A stretch of 64,000 nt of DNA, taken from assembly GCF_029227915.1 (NCBI RefSeq), contig NC_079881.1, forward strand, positions 25,149,501-25,213,500, written 5' to 3'. Position 1 is the stretch's first letter, and the number at the start of each line of letters is the position of its first letter. Below the pieces are notes generated by a model. That model was given only the letters and a program-made list of their open reading frames with translations. It was not told the origin of the DNA and ran no database searches. Shown here one piece after another: positions 24,430 to 37,113 of this stretch. The stretch is from Hydractinia symbiolongicarpus (Eukaryota; Cnidaria; Hydrozoa; Anthoathecata; Hydractiniidae). The translations under genes were made by a program, and so were the position numbers.

Positions 24430-24634
24430 TCAGCGTCTCATCAAAAATGAAATCGTTTTTGAAAACTACAAGTCTTATGCGTTTTAGTGGTAAAAAATTA
24501 ATTTAAAAAATCGTTCGGGAAATGAGTTTACTCCCAGTTTACTTTCTTTGTATACATTTGACTATACGGGTCAATCCCGGGATTAACGGCAAATTGCGGG
24601 TTTTCGTTTGGCGGCGATTAAACTCCTTTTATTC
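24205..24634. repeat. Inverted-repeat junction where the array flips strand
   Basis: Left arm ends GAGACGCTGA (24,404) and right arm starts TCAGCGTCTC (24,430), separated by 25 bp (24,405-24,429) that belong to the left monomer. Aligning about 200 bp of each arm by eye gives roughly 27 differences, so the palindrome is imperfect. Left sequence matches the monomer consensus up to 24,429 and right sequence from 24,430, with no microhomology and no inserted bases. The centre could form a stem-loop with a 25-base loop. Confidence 0.93.
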
Positions 24635-24825
24635 AGCGTCTCATCAAAAACGAAATCATTTTTGAAAACTACAAGTCTCATGCGTTTTAGTGGTGAAAAA
24701 ATAATTTAAAAAATCGTTCGGGAAATGAGTTTACTTCCAGTTTACTTTCTTTGTATACATTCGACTATACGGGTCAAGCCCGGGATTTACGGCAAATCGC
24801 GGGTTTTGGTTTGCCAGCGATTAAA
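24430..24825 (-). repeat. First two monomers of the right arm
   Basis: These copies have the GTAAAAAATTAATTT and CCCAGTTTAC type with private changes GGGTCAATCCCGGG, GATTAACGGC, TTTGGCGGCG and, in the second, TTTTGGTTTGCCAGCG. They belong to no HOR recognised further right. Confidence 0.8.
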
Positions 24826-26849
24826 CTCCTTTTATTCAGCGTCTCATCAAAAATGAAATCATTTTTGAAAACTACAAGTCTCATGCGTTTTAGTGGTGAA
24901 GAAATAATTTAAAAAATCGTTCGGGTAATGAGTGTACTCCCTGGGTATTTTCTTTGTATACATTCGACTATACGGCCAAGCCAGGAATTTACGGGAAATC
25001 GCGGGTTTTCGTTTGCCGGAGATTAAACTCCTTTTATTCAGCGTCTCATCAAAAATGAAATCATTTTTGAAAACTACAAGTCTCATGCGTTTTAGTGGTG
25101 ATAAAATAATTTAAAAAATCGTTCAAGAAATGAGTTTACTCCCTGGGTACTTTCTTTGTATACATTTGACAATACGGGCCGATTCCGGGATATACAGGAA
25201 ATCGCGGGTTTTCGTTTGCCGGCGATTAAACTCCTTTTATTCAGCGTCTCATCAAAAATGAAATCATTTTTCAAAACTACAAGTCTCATGCGTTTTAGTG
25301 GTGAAGAAATAATTTAAAAAATCGTTCGGGAAATGAGTTTACCCCCTGGGTATTTTCTTTGTATACATTCGACTATACGGCCAAGCCCGGGATTTACGGG
25401 AAATCGTGGATTTTCGTTTGCCGGCGATTAAACTCCTTTTATTCAGCGTCTCATCAAAAACGGAATCATTTTTGAAAACTACAAGTCTCAGGCGTTTTAG
25501 TGGTGAAAAAATAATTTAAAAAATCGTTCGGGAAATGAGTTTACTCCCAGTTTACTTTCTTTGTATACATTCAACTATACGGGTCAAGCCCGGGATATAC
25601 GACAAATCGCGGGTTTTCGTTTGCCGGCGATTAAACTCCTTTTATTCAGCCTCTCATTAAAAATGAAATCATTTTTGAAAGCTACAAGTCTCATGCGTTT
25701 TAGTGGTGAAGAAATAATTTAAAAAATCGTTCGGGTAATGAGTGTACTCCCTGGGTATTTTCTTTGTATACATTCGACTATACGGCCAAGCCAGGAATTT
25801 ACGGGAAATCGCGGGTTTTCGTTTGTCGGATATTAAACTCCTTTTATTCAGCGTCTCATCAAAAATGAAATCATTTTTGAAAACTACAAGTCTCATGCGT
25901 TTTAGTGGTGAAGAAATAATTTAAAAAATCGTTCGGATAATGAGTGTACTCCCTGGGTATTTTCTTTGTATACATTCGACTATACGGCCAAGCCAGGAAT
26001 TTACGGGAAATCGCGGGTTTTCGTTTGCCGGAGAATAAACTCCTTTTATTCAGCGTCTCATCAAAAATGAAATCATTTTTGAAAACTACAAGTCTCATGC
26101 GTTTTAGTGGTGAAAAAATAATTTAAAAAATCGTTCAAGAAATGAGTTTACTCCCTGGGTACTTTCTTTGTATACATTTGACAATACGGGCCGATTCCGG
26201 GATATAAAGGAAATCGCGAGTTTTCGTTTGCCGGCGATTAAACTCCTTTTATTCAGCGTCTCATCAAAAATGAAATCATTTTTCAAAACTACAAGTCTCA
26301 TGCGTTTTAGTGGTGAAGAAATAATTTAAAAAATCGTTCGGGAAATGAGTTTACCCCCTGGGTATTTTCTTTGTATGCATTCGACTATACGGCCAAGCCC
26401 GGGATTTACGGGAAATCGTGGATTTTCGTTTGCCGGCGATTAAACTCCTTTTATTCAGCGTCTCATCAAAAACGGAATCATTTTTGAAAACTACAAGTCT
26501 CAGGCGTTTTAGTGGTGAAAAAATAATTTAAAAAATCGATCGGGAAATGAGTTTACTCCCAGTTTACTTTCTTTGTATACATTCGACTATACGGGTCAAG
26601 CCCGGGATTTACGACAAATCGCGGGTTTTCGTTTGCCGGCGATTAAACTCCTTTTATTCAGCGTCTCATCAAAAATGAAATCATTTTTGAAAGCTACAAG
26701 ACTCATGCGTTTTAATGGTGAAGATATAATTTAAAAAATCGTTCGGGTAATGAGTGTACTCCCTGGGTATTTTCTTTGTATACATTCGACTATACGGCCA
26801 AGCCAGGAATTTACGGGAAATCGCGGGTTTTCGTTTGCCGGATATTAAA
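24826..26849 (-). repeat. 1,012-bp tandem duplication (5 monomers)
   Basis: Copies are 24,826-25,837 and 25,838-26,849, with matching to about 26,920. Shared markers are GGGTAATGAGTGTACTCC (GGATAATG in one monomer), CCAAGCCAGGAATTTACGG, GTTCAAGAAATGAG, TTTGACAATACGGGCCG, AAATCGTGGATTTTCG and ACAAGTCTCAGGCG. A secondary offset of 810 bp links further copies of the TAATGAGTGTACTCC monomer. Confidence 0.85.
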
Positions 26850-27847
26850 CTCCTTTTATTCAGCGTCTCATCAAAAATGAAATAATTTTTGAAAACTACA
26901 AGTCTCATGCGTTTTATTGGTGAAAAAATAATTTAAAAAATCGTTCAAGAAATGCGTTTACTCCCTGGGTACTTTCTTTGTATACATTTGACAATACGGG
27001 CCGATTCCGGGATATACAGGAAATCGCGGGTTTTCGTTTGCCGGCGATTAAACTCCTTTTATTCAGCGTCTCATCAAAAATGAAATCATTTTTCAAAACT
27101 ACAAGTCTCATGCGTTTTAGTGGCGAAGAAATAATTTAAAAAATCGTTCGGGAAATGAGTTTACTCCCTGGGTATTTTCTTAGTATACATTCGACTATAC
27201 GGCCAAGCCCGGGATTTACGGCAAATCGCGGGTTTTCGTTTGCCGGCGATTAAACTCCTTTTATTCAGCGTCTCATCAAAAATGGAATCATTTTTGAAAG
27301 CTACAAGTCTCATGCGTTTTAGTGGTAAAGAAATATTTAAAAAATCGTTTGGAAAATGAGTTTACTCCCTGGGTATTTTCTTTGTATACATTCGACTGTA
27401 CGGCATAGCCCGGGATTTACGGGAAATCGCGGGTTTCGTTTGCCGGCGATTAAACTCATTTTATTCAGCGTCTCATCAAAAACGAAATCATTTTTGAAAA
27501 CTACAAGTCTCATGCGTTTTAGTGGTGAAAAATAATTTAAAGAATCCTTCGGGAAATGAGTTTACTCCCTGGGTACTTTCTTTGTATACTTTTGACTATA
27601 CGGGCCGAGTCCGGGATTTACGGGAAATTGCGGGTTTTCGTTTGCCGGCGATTAAACTCCTTTTATTCAGCGTCTCATCAAAATTGAGATTGTTTTTAAA
27701 AACTACAAGCCTTATGCGTTTTAGTGGTAAAAAATTAATTTAAAAAATCGTTCGGGAAATGAGTTTACTCCCTGGGTATTTTCTTTGTATACATTCGACT
27801 ATACGGCCAAGCCCGGGATTTACGGGAAATCGTGGGTTTTCGTTTGC
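26850..27847 (-). repeat. Mixed monomers without clear HOR
   Basis: About five monomers continue from the 1,012-bp units with increasing divergence, including AATATTTAAAAAATC (27,332), ACTGTACGGCATAGCC (27,405) and AAATTGAGATTGTTTTT (27,681). Nothing other than satellite is seen. Confidence 0.82.
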
Positions 27848-30800
27848 CGGCGATTAAACTTCTGTTATTCAGCGTCTCATTAAAAATGAAATCATTTTTG
27901 AAAAGAACAGGTGTCATGCGTTGTAGTGATGAAAATATAATTTAAAGAATCGTTCGGGAAATGAGTTTACTCCCAGCGTGCTTTCTTTGTATACTTTTGA
28001 CTATACGGGCCGGGTCCTGGATTTACGGGAAATCGCGGGTTCTCGTTTGCTGGAGATTAAACTCCTTTTATTCAGCGTCTCATCAAAAATGAAATCATTT
28101 TTGAAAACTACAAGTCTCATGCTTTTTAGTGGTGAAAAAATAATTTAAAGAATCGTTCGGGAAATGAGTTTACTCCCTGGGTACTTTCTTTGTATAGTTT
28201 TGACTATACGGGCCGAGTCCGGGATTTACGGGAAATCGCGGGTTTTCGTTTGCCGGCGATTAAACTCCTTTTATTCAGCGTCTCATCAAAAATGAAATCG
28301 TTTTTGAAAACTACAAGTCTTATGCGTTTTAGTGGTAAAAAATTAATTTAAAAAATCGTTCGGGAAATGAGTTTACTCCCAGTTTACTTTCTTTGTATAC
28401 ATTCGACTATACGGGTCAAGCCCGGGATTTACGGCAAATCGCGGGTTTTCGTTTGCTGGCGATTAAACTCCTTTTATACAGCGTCTCATCAAAAATGAAA
28501 TCATTTTTGAAAACTACAAGTCTTATGCGTTTTAGTGGTAAAAAATTAATTTAAAAAATCGTGCGGGAAATGAGTTTACTCCCAGTTTACTTTCTTTGTA
28601 TACATTCGACTATACGGGTCAAGCCCGAGATTTACGGCAAATCGCGGGTTTTTGTTTGCCGGCGATTAAACTCCTTTTATACAGCGTCTCATCAAAAATG
28701 AAATCAGTTTTGAAAACTACAAGTCTCATGCGTTTTAGTGGTGAAAAAATAATTTAAAGAGTCGTTTGGGAAATGAGTTTACTCCCTGGGTACTTTCTTT
28801 GTATACTTTTCACTGTACGGGCCGAGTCCGTGATATACGGAAAATCGCGGGTTTTCGTTTGCCGGCGATTAAACTTCTTTTATTCAGCGTCTCATTAAAA
28901 ATGAAATCGTTTTTGAAAAGTACAAGTGTCATGCGTTTTAGTGGTGAAAATATAATTTAAAGAATCGTTCGGGAAATGAGTTTACTCCCTGCGTACTTTC
29001 TTTGTATACTTTCGACTATACGGGCCGGGTCCGGGATTTACGGGAAATCGCGGGTTTTCGTTTGCGGGAGATTAAACTCCTTTTATTCAGCGTCTCATCA
29101 AAAATGAAATCACTTTTGAAAAGTACAAGTCTCATGCGATTTAGTGGTGAAAAAATAATTTAAAAAATCGTTCGGGAAATGAGTTTACTCCCTGGGTACT
29201 TTCTTTGTATACATTCGACTATACGGGCCGATTCCAGGATATACGGGAAATCGCGGGTTTTCGATTGCCGGCGATTAAACTTCTGTTATTCAGCGTCTCA
29301 TTAAAAATGAAATCATTTTTGAAAAGAACAGGTGTCATGCGTTGTAGTGATGAAAATATAATTTAAAGAATCGTTCGGGAAATGAGTTTACTCCCAGCGG
29401 GCTTTCTTTGTATACTTTTGACTATACGGGCCGGGTCCTGGATTTACGGGAAATCGCGGGTTCTCGTTTGCTGGAGATTAAACTCCTTTTATTCAGCGTC
29501 TCATCAAAAATGAAATCATTTTTGAAAACTACAAGTCTCATGCGTTTTAGTGGTGAAAAAATAATTTAAAGAATCGTTCGGGAAATGAGTTTACTCCCTG
29601 GGTACTTTCTTTGTATACTTTTGACTATACGGGCCGAGTCCGGGATTTACGGGAAATCGCGGGTTTTCGTTTGCCGGCGATTAAACTCCTTTTATTCAGC
29701 GTCTCATCAAAAATGAAATCGTTTTTGAAAACTACAAGTCTTATGCGTTTTAGTGGTAAAAAATTAATTTAAAAAATCGTTCGGGAAATGAGTTTACTCC
29801 CAGTTTACTTTCTTTGTATACATTCGACTATACGGGTCAAGCCCGGGATTTTCGGCAAATCGCGGGTTTTCGTTGCTGGCGATTAAACTCCTTTTATACA
29901 GCGTCTCATCAAAAATGAAATCATTTTTGAAAACTACAAGTCTTATGCGTTTTAGTGGTAAAAAATTAATTTAAAAAATCGTGCGGGAAATGAGTTTACT
30001 CCCAGTTTACTTTCTTTGTATACATTCGACTATACGGGTCAAGCCCGAGATTTACGGCAAATCGCGGGTTTTTTTTGCCGGCGATTAAACTCCTTTTATA
30101 CAGCGTCTCATGAAAAATGAAATCAGTTTTAAAAACTACAAGTCTCATGCGTTTTAGTGGTGAAAAAATAATTTATAGAGTCGTTTGGGAAATGAGTTTA
30201 CTCCCTGGGTACTTTCTTTGTATACTTTTCACTGTACGGGCCGAGTCCGTGATATACGGAAAATCGCGGGTTTTCGTTTGCCGGCGATTAAACTTCTTTT
30301 ATTCAGCGTCTCATTAAAAATGAAATCGTTTTTGAAAAGTACAAGTGTCATGCGTTTTAGTGGTGAAAATATAATTTAAAGAATCGTTCGGGAAATGAGT
30401 TTACTCCCTGCGTACTTTCTTTGTATACTTTCGACTATACGGGCCGGGTCCGGGATTTACGGGAAATCGCAGGTTTTCGTTTGCGGGAGATTAAAATCCT
30501 TTTATTCAGCGTCTCATCAAAAATGAAATCACTTTTGAAAAGTACAAGTCTCATGCGATTTAGTGGTGAAAAAATAATTTAAAAAATCGTTCGGGAAATG
30601 AGTTTACTCCCTGGGTACTTTCTTTGTATACATTCGACTATACGGGCCGATTCCAGGATATACGGGAAATCGCGGGTTTTCGATTGCCGGCGATTAAACT
30701 TCTGTTATTCAGCGTCTCATTAAAAATGAAATCATTTTTGAAAAGAACAGGTGTCATGCGTTGTAGTGATGAAAATATAATTTAAAGAATCGTTCGGGAA

Positions 30801-31297
30801 ATGAGTTTACTCCCAGCGTGCTTTCTTTGTATACTTTTGACTATACGGGCCGGGTCCTGGATTTACGGGAAATCGCGGGTTCTCGTTTGCTGGAGATTAA
30901 ACTCCTTTTATTCAGCGTCTCATCAAAAATGAAATCATTTTTAAAAACTACAAGTCTCATGCGTTTTAGTGGTGAAAAAATAATTTAAAGAATCGTTCGG
31001 GAAATGAGTTTACTCCCTGGGTACTTTCTTTGTATACTTTTGACTATACGGGCCGAGTCCGGGATTTACGGGAAATCGCGGGTTTTCGTTTGCCGGCGAT
31101 TAAACTCCTTTTATTCAGCGTCTCATCAAAAATGAAATCGTTTTTGAAAACTACAAGTCTTATGCGTTTTAGTGGTGAAAAAATAATTTAAAAAATCGTT
31201 CGGGAAATGAGTTTACTCCCTGGGTACTTTCTTTGTATACATTCGACTATACGGGCCGATTCCAGGATATACGGGAAATCGCGGGTTTTCGATTGCC
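27848..31297 (-). repeat. 1,419-1,421-bp HOR (7 monomers)
   Basis: Copies start near 27,848, 29,269 and 30,689; the third is cut to 609 bp at 31,297. The landmark monomer has TTAAACTTCTGTTATTCAG and GAAAAGAACAGGTGTCATG, then GCGTTGTAGTGATG, at 27,905, 29,326, 30,745 and 31,354. Other shared features are CTCGTTTGCTGGAG, TTCGATTGCCGG and AAATCAGTTTTGAAAAC or AAATCAGTTTTAAAAAC. Confidence 0.85.
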
Positions 31298-32600
31298 GGC
31301 GATTAAACTTCTGTTATTCAGCGTCTCATTAAAAATGAAATCATTTTTGAAAAGAACAGGTGTCATGCGTTGTAGTGATGAAAATATAATTTAAAGAATC
31401 GTTCGGGAAATGAGTTTACTCCCAGCGTGCTTTCTTTGTATACTTTTGACTATACGGGCCGGGTCCTGGATTTACGGGAAATCGCGGGTTCTCGTTTGCT
31501 GGAGATTAAACTCCTTTTATTCAGCGTCTCATCAAAAATGAAATCTTTTTTAAAAACTACAAGTCTCATGCGTTTTAGTGGTGAAAAAATAATTTAAAGA
31601 ATCGTTCGGGAAATGAGTTTACTCCCTGGGTACTTTCCTTGTATACTTTTGACTATACGGGCCGAGTCCGGGATTTACGGGAAATCGCGGGTTTTCGTTT
31701 GCCGGCGATTAAACTCCTTTTATTCAGCGTCTCATCAAAAATGAAATCGTTTTTGAAAACTACAAGTCTTATGCGTTTTAGTGGTAAAAAATTAATTTAA
31801 AAAATCGTGCGGGAAATGAGTTTACTCCCAGTTTACTTTCTTTGTATACATTCGACTATACGGGTCAAGCCCGAGATTTACGGCAAATCACGGGTTTTTG
31901 TTTGCCGGCGATTAAACTCCTTTTATACAGCGTCTCATCAAAAATGAAATCAGTTTTGAAAACTACAAGTCTCATGCGTTTTAGTGGTGAAAAATTAATT
32001 TAAAGAGTCGTTTGGGAAATGAGTTTACTCCCTGGGTACTTTCTTTGTATACTTTTCACTGTACGGGCCGAGTCCGTGATATACGGAAAATCGCGGGTTT
32101 TCGTTTGCCGGCGATTAAACTTCTTTTATTCAGCGTCTCATTAAAAATGAAATCGTTTTTGAAAAGTACAAGTGTCATGCGTTTTAGTGGTGAAAATATA
32201 ATTTAAAGAATCGTTCGGGAAATGAGTTTACTCCCTGCGTACTTTCTTTGTATACTTTCGACTATACGGGCCGGGTCCGGGATTTACGGGAAATCGCGGG
32301 TTTTCGTTTGCGGGAGATTAAACTCCTTTTATTCAGCGTCTCATCAAAAATGAAATCACCTTTGAAAAGTACAAGTCTCATGCGATTTAGTGGTGAAAAA
32401 ATAATTTAAAAAATCGTTCGGGAAATGAGTTTACTCCCTGCGTACTTTCTTTGTATACATTCGACTATACGGGCCGATTCCAGGATATACGGGAAATCGC
32501 GGGTTTTCGATTGCCGGCGATTAAACTCCTTTTATTCAGCGTCTCATCAAAAATGAAATCGTTTTTGAAAACTACAAGTCTTATGCGTTTTAGTGGTGAA
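31298..32600 (-). repeat. Shortened derivative of the 7-monomer HOR
   Basis: A further unit begins with the AACAGGTGTC monomer but reaches the CACTGTACGG monomer (32,012) one monomer sooner than the 29-kb copy does. It also contains AAATCACCTTTGAAAAG (32,354). The CACTGTACGG monomer follows again at 32,621, a 609-bp step. Confidence 0.75.
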
Positions 32601-35600
32601 AAAATAATTTAAAGAGTCGTTTGGGAAATGAGTTTACTCCATGGGTACTTTCTTTGTATACTTTTCACTGTACGGGCCGAGTCCGTGATATACGGAAAAT
32701 CGCGGGTTTTCGTTTGCCGGCGATTAAACTTCTTTTATTCAGCGTCTCATTAAAAATGAAGTCGTTTTTGAAAAGTACAAGTGTCATGCGTTTTAGTGGT
32801 GAAAATATAATTTAAAGAATCGTTCGGGAAATGAGTTTACTCCCTGCGTACTTTCTTTGTATACTTTCGACTATACGGGCCGGGTCCGGGACTTACAGGA
32901 AATCGCGGGTTTTCGTTTGCGGGAGATTAAACTCCTTTTATTCAGCGTCTCATCAAAAATGAAATCACTTTTGAAAACTACAAGTCTCATGCGATTTAGT
33001 GGTGAAAAAATAATTTAAAAAATCGTTCGGGAAATGAGTTTACTCCCTGGGTACTTTCTTTGTATACATTTGACTATACGGGCCGATTCCAGGATATACG
33101 GGAAATCGCGGGTTTTCGTTTGCCGGCGATTAAACTCCTTTTATTCAGCGTCTCATCAAAAATGAAATCGTTTTTGAAAACTACAAGCCTTATGCGTTTT
33201 AGTGGTAAAAAATTAATTTAAAAAATCGTTCGGGAAATGAGTTTACTCCCAGTTTAATTTCTTTGTATACATTCGACTATACGGGTCAAGCCCGGGATTT
33301 ACGGCAAATCGCGGGTTTTCGTTTGCCGGCGATTAAACTCCTTTTATTCATCGTCTCATCAAAAATGAAATCATTTTTGAAAACTACAAGTCTCATGCGT
33401 TTTAGTGGTGAAAAAATAATTAAAAGAATCGTTCGGGAAATGAGTTTACTCCCTGGGTACTTTCTTTGTATACTTTTGACTATACGGGCCGAGTCCGGGA
33501 TTTACGGGAAATCGCGGGTTTTCGTTTGCCGTCGATTAAACTCATTTTATTCAGCGTCTCATCAAAAATGAAATCATTTTTGAAAACTACAAGTCTTATG
33601 CGTTTTAGTGGTAAAAAATTAATTTAAAAAATCGTTCGGGAAATGAGTTTACTCCCAGTTTACTTTCTTTGTATACATTCGACTATACGTGTCAAGCCCG
33701 GGATTTACGGCAAATCGCGGTTTTCGTTTGCCGGCGATTAAACTCCTTTTATACAACGTCTCATCAAAAATGAAGTCATTTTTGAAAACTACAAGTTTTA
33801 TGCGTTTTAGTGGTAAAAAATTAATTTAAAAAATCGTTCGGGAAATGAGTTTACTCCCAGTTTACTTTCTTTGTATACATTCAACTATACGGGTCAAGCC
33901 CGGGAATTACGGCAAATCGCGGGTTTTCGTTTGCCGGCGATTAAACTCCTTTTATACAGCGTCTCATCAAAAATGAAATCATTTTTGAAAACTACAAGTC
34001 CCATGCGTTTTAGTGGTGAAAAAATAATTTAAAGAATCGTTTGGGAAATGAGTTTACTCCCTGGGTACTTTCTTTGTATACTTTTCACTGTACGGGCCGA
34101 GTCCGTGATATACAGGAAATCGCGGGTTTTCGTTTGCCGGCGATTAAACTTCTTTTATTCAGCGTCTCATTAAAAATGAAATCATTTTTAAAAAGTACAA
34201 GTGTCATTCGTTTTAGTGGTGAAAATATAATTTAAAGAATCGTTCGGGAAATGATTTTACTCCCTGCGTACTTTCTTTGTATACTTTTGACTATACGGGC
34301 CGGGCCGGGATTTACGGGAAATCGCGGGTTTTCGTTTGCGGGAGATTAAAAATTAAATCGTTTTTGAAAACTACAAGTCTTATGCGTTTTAGTGGTAAAA
34401 AATTAATTTAAAAAATCGTTCGGGAAATGAGTTTACTCCCAGTTTACTTTCTTTGTATACATTCGACTATACGGGTCAAGCCCGGGATTTACGGCAAATC
34501 GCCGGTTTTCGTTTGCCGGCGATTAAACTCCTTTTATACAACGTCTCATCAAAAATGAAATCATTTTTGAAAACTACAAGTTTTATGCGTTTTAGTGGTA
34601 AAAAACTAATTTAAAAAATCGTTCGGGAAATGAGTTTACTCCCAGTTTACTTTCTTTGTATACATTCGACTATACGGGTCAAGCCCGGGATTTACGGCAA
34701 ATCGCGGGTTTTCGTTTGCCGGCGATTAAAGTCCTTTTATACAGCGTCTCATCAAAAATGAAATCATTTTTGAAAAGTACAAGTGTCATGCGTTTTAGTG
34801 GTGAAAATATAATTTAAAGAATCGTTCGGGAAATGAGTTTACTCCCTGCCTACTTTCTTTGTATACTTTTGACTATACGGGAGGGGTCCGGGATTTACGG
34901 GAAATCGCGGGTTTTCGTTTGCGGGAGATTAAACTCCTTTTATTCAGCGTCTCATCAAAAATGAAATCACTTTTGAAAACTACAAGTCTCATGCGTTTTA
35001 GTGGTGAAAAAATATTTTAAAAAATCGTTCGGGAAATGAGTTTACTCCCTGGGTACTTTCTTTGTATACATTTGACTATACGGGCCGATTCCAGGATATA
35101 CGGGAAATCTCGGGTTTTCGTTTGCCAGCGATTAAACTCCTTTTATTCAGCGTCTCATCAAAAATGAAATCGTTTTTGAAAACTACAAGTGTTATGCGTT
35201 TTAGTGGTAAAAATATAATTTAAAAAATCGTTCGGTAAATGAGTTTACTCCTAGTTTACTTTCTTTGTATACATTCGACTATACGGGTCAAGCCTGGGAT
35301 TTACGGCAAATCGCGGGTTTTCGTTTGCCGGCGATTAAACTCCTTTTATACAGCGTCTCATCAAAAATGAAGTCATTTTTGAAAACTACAAGTCTCATGC
35401 GCTTTATTTGTGAAAAAATAATTTAAAGAATCGTTTGGGAAATGAGTTTACTCCCTGGGTACTTTCTTTGTATACTTTTCACTGTACGGGCCGAGTCCGT
35501 GATATACGGAAAATGGCGGGTTTTCGTTTGCCGGCGATTAAACTCCTTTTATTCAGCGTCTCATCAAAAACGAAATCATTTTTGAAAACTACAAGTCTCA

Positions 35601-35639
35601 TGCGTTTCAGTGGTGAAAAAATAATTTAAAGAATCGTTC
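32601..35639 (-). repeat. Mixed monomers, weak periodicity
   Basis: About fifteen monomers of the TTAATTT/CCCAGTTTAC, CACTGTACGG and GGGTCCGGG types occur here without a stable unit. Included is the first copy of the 26-bp deletion (GGAGATTAAAAATTAAATCG at 34,341) with an extra substitution. No other sequence class is seen. Confidence 0.8.
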
Positions 35640-37113
35640 GGGAAATGAGTTTACTCCCTGGGTACTTTCTTTGTATACTTTTGACTATACGGGCCGAGTC
35701 CGGGATTTACGGGAAATTGCGGGTTTTCGTTTGCCGGCGATTAAACTCCTTTTATTCAGCGTCTCATCAAAAATGAAATCATTTTTAAAAACTACAAGTC
35801 TCATGCGTTTTAGTGGTGAAGAAATAATTCAAAAAATCGTTCGGCAAATGAGTTTACTCCCTGGGTATTTTCTTTGTATACATTCGACCATAAGGCCAAG
35901 CCCGGGATTTACGGGAAATCGCGGGTTTTCGTTTGCCGGCGATTAAACTCCTTTTATTCAGCGTCTCATCAAAAATGAAATCATTTTTAAAAACTACAAG
36001 TCTCATGCGTTTTAGTGGTGAAAAAATAATTTAAAGAATCGTTCGGGAAATGAGTTTACTCCCTGCGTACTTTCTTTGTATACTTTTGACTATACGGGCC
36101 GGGTCCGGGATTTACGGGAAATCGCGGGTTTTCGTATGCCGGAGATTAAACTCCTTTTATTCAGCGTCTCATCAAAAATGAAATCATTTTTGAAAACTAC
36201 AAGTCTCATGCGTTTTAGTGGTTTAAAAATAATTTAAAGAATCGTTTGGGAAATGAGTTTACTGCCTGGGTACTTTCTTTGTATACTTTTCACTGTACGG
36301 GCCGAGTCCGTGATATACGAAAAATCGCGGGTTTTCGTTTGCCGGCGATAAAACTTCTTTTATTCAGCGTCTCATTAAAAATGAAATCATTTTTGAAAAG
36401 TAGAAGTGTCATGCGTTTCAGTGGTGAAAATATAATTTAAAGAATCGTTCGGGAAATGAGTTTACTCCCTGCGTACTTTCTTTGTATACTTTTCACTATA
36501 CGGGCCGGGTCCGGGATTTACGGGATATCGCGGGTTTTCGTTTGCGGGAGATTAAAAATGAAATCGTTTTTGAAAACTACAAGTCTTATGCGTTTTAGTG
36601 GTAAAAAATTAATTTAAAAAATCTTTCGGAAATGAGTTTACTCCCAGTTTACTTTCTTTGTATACATTCGACTAAACGGGTCAAGCCCGGGATTTACGGC
36701 AAATCGCGGGTTTTCGTTTGCCGGCGATTATACTCCTTTTATACAATGTCTCATCAAAAATGAAATCATTTTTGAAAACTACAAGTTTTATGCGTTTTAG
36801 TGCTAAAAAATTAATTTAAAAAATCGTTCGAGAAATGAGTTTACTCCCAGTTTACTTTCTTTGTATACATTCGACTACACGGGTCAAGCCCGGGATTTAC
36901 GGCAAATTGCGGGTTTTCGTTTGCCTGCGATTAAACTCCTTTTATACAGCGTCTCATCAAAAATGAAATCATTTTTGAAAACTACAAGTCTCATGCGTTT
37001 TAGTGGTGAAGAAATAATTCAAAAAATCGTTCGGCAAATGAGTTTACTCCCTGGGTATTTTCTTTGTATACATTCGACTATACGGCCAAGCCCGGGATTT
37101 ACGGGAAATCGCG

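Noticed and set aside
24205-24634. Fold-back sequencing or assembly artefact at the strand switch
   Set aside because: The arms differ at about 13% of positions by eye and belong to different monomer types; a fold-back read would give nearly identical arms. Long-read support is still the decisive test.
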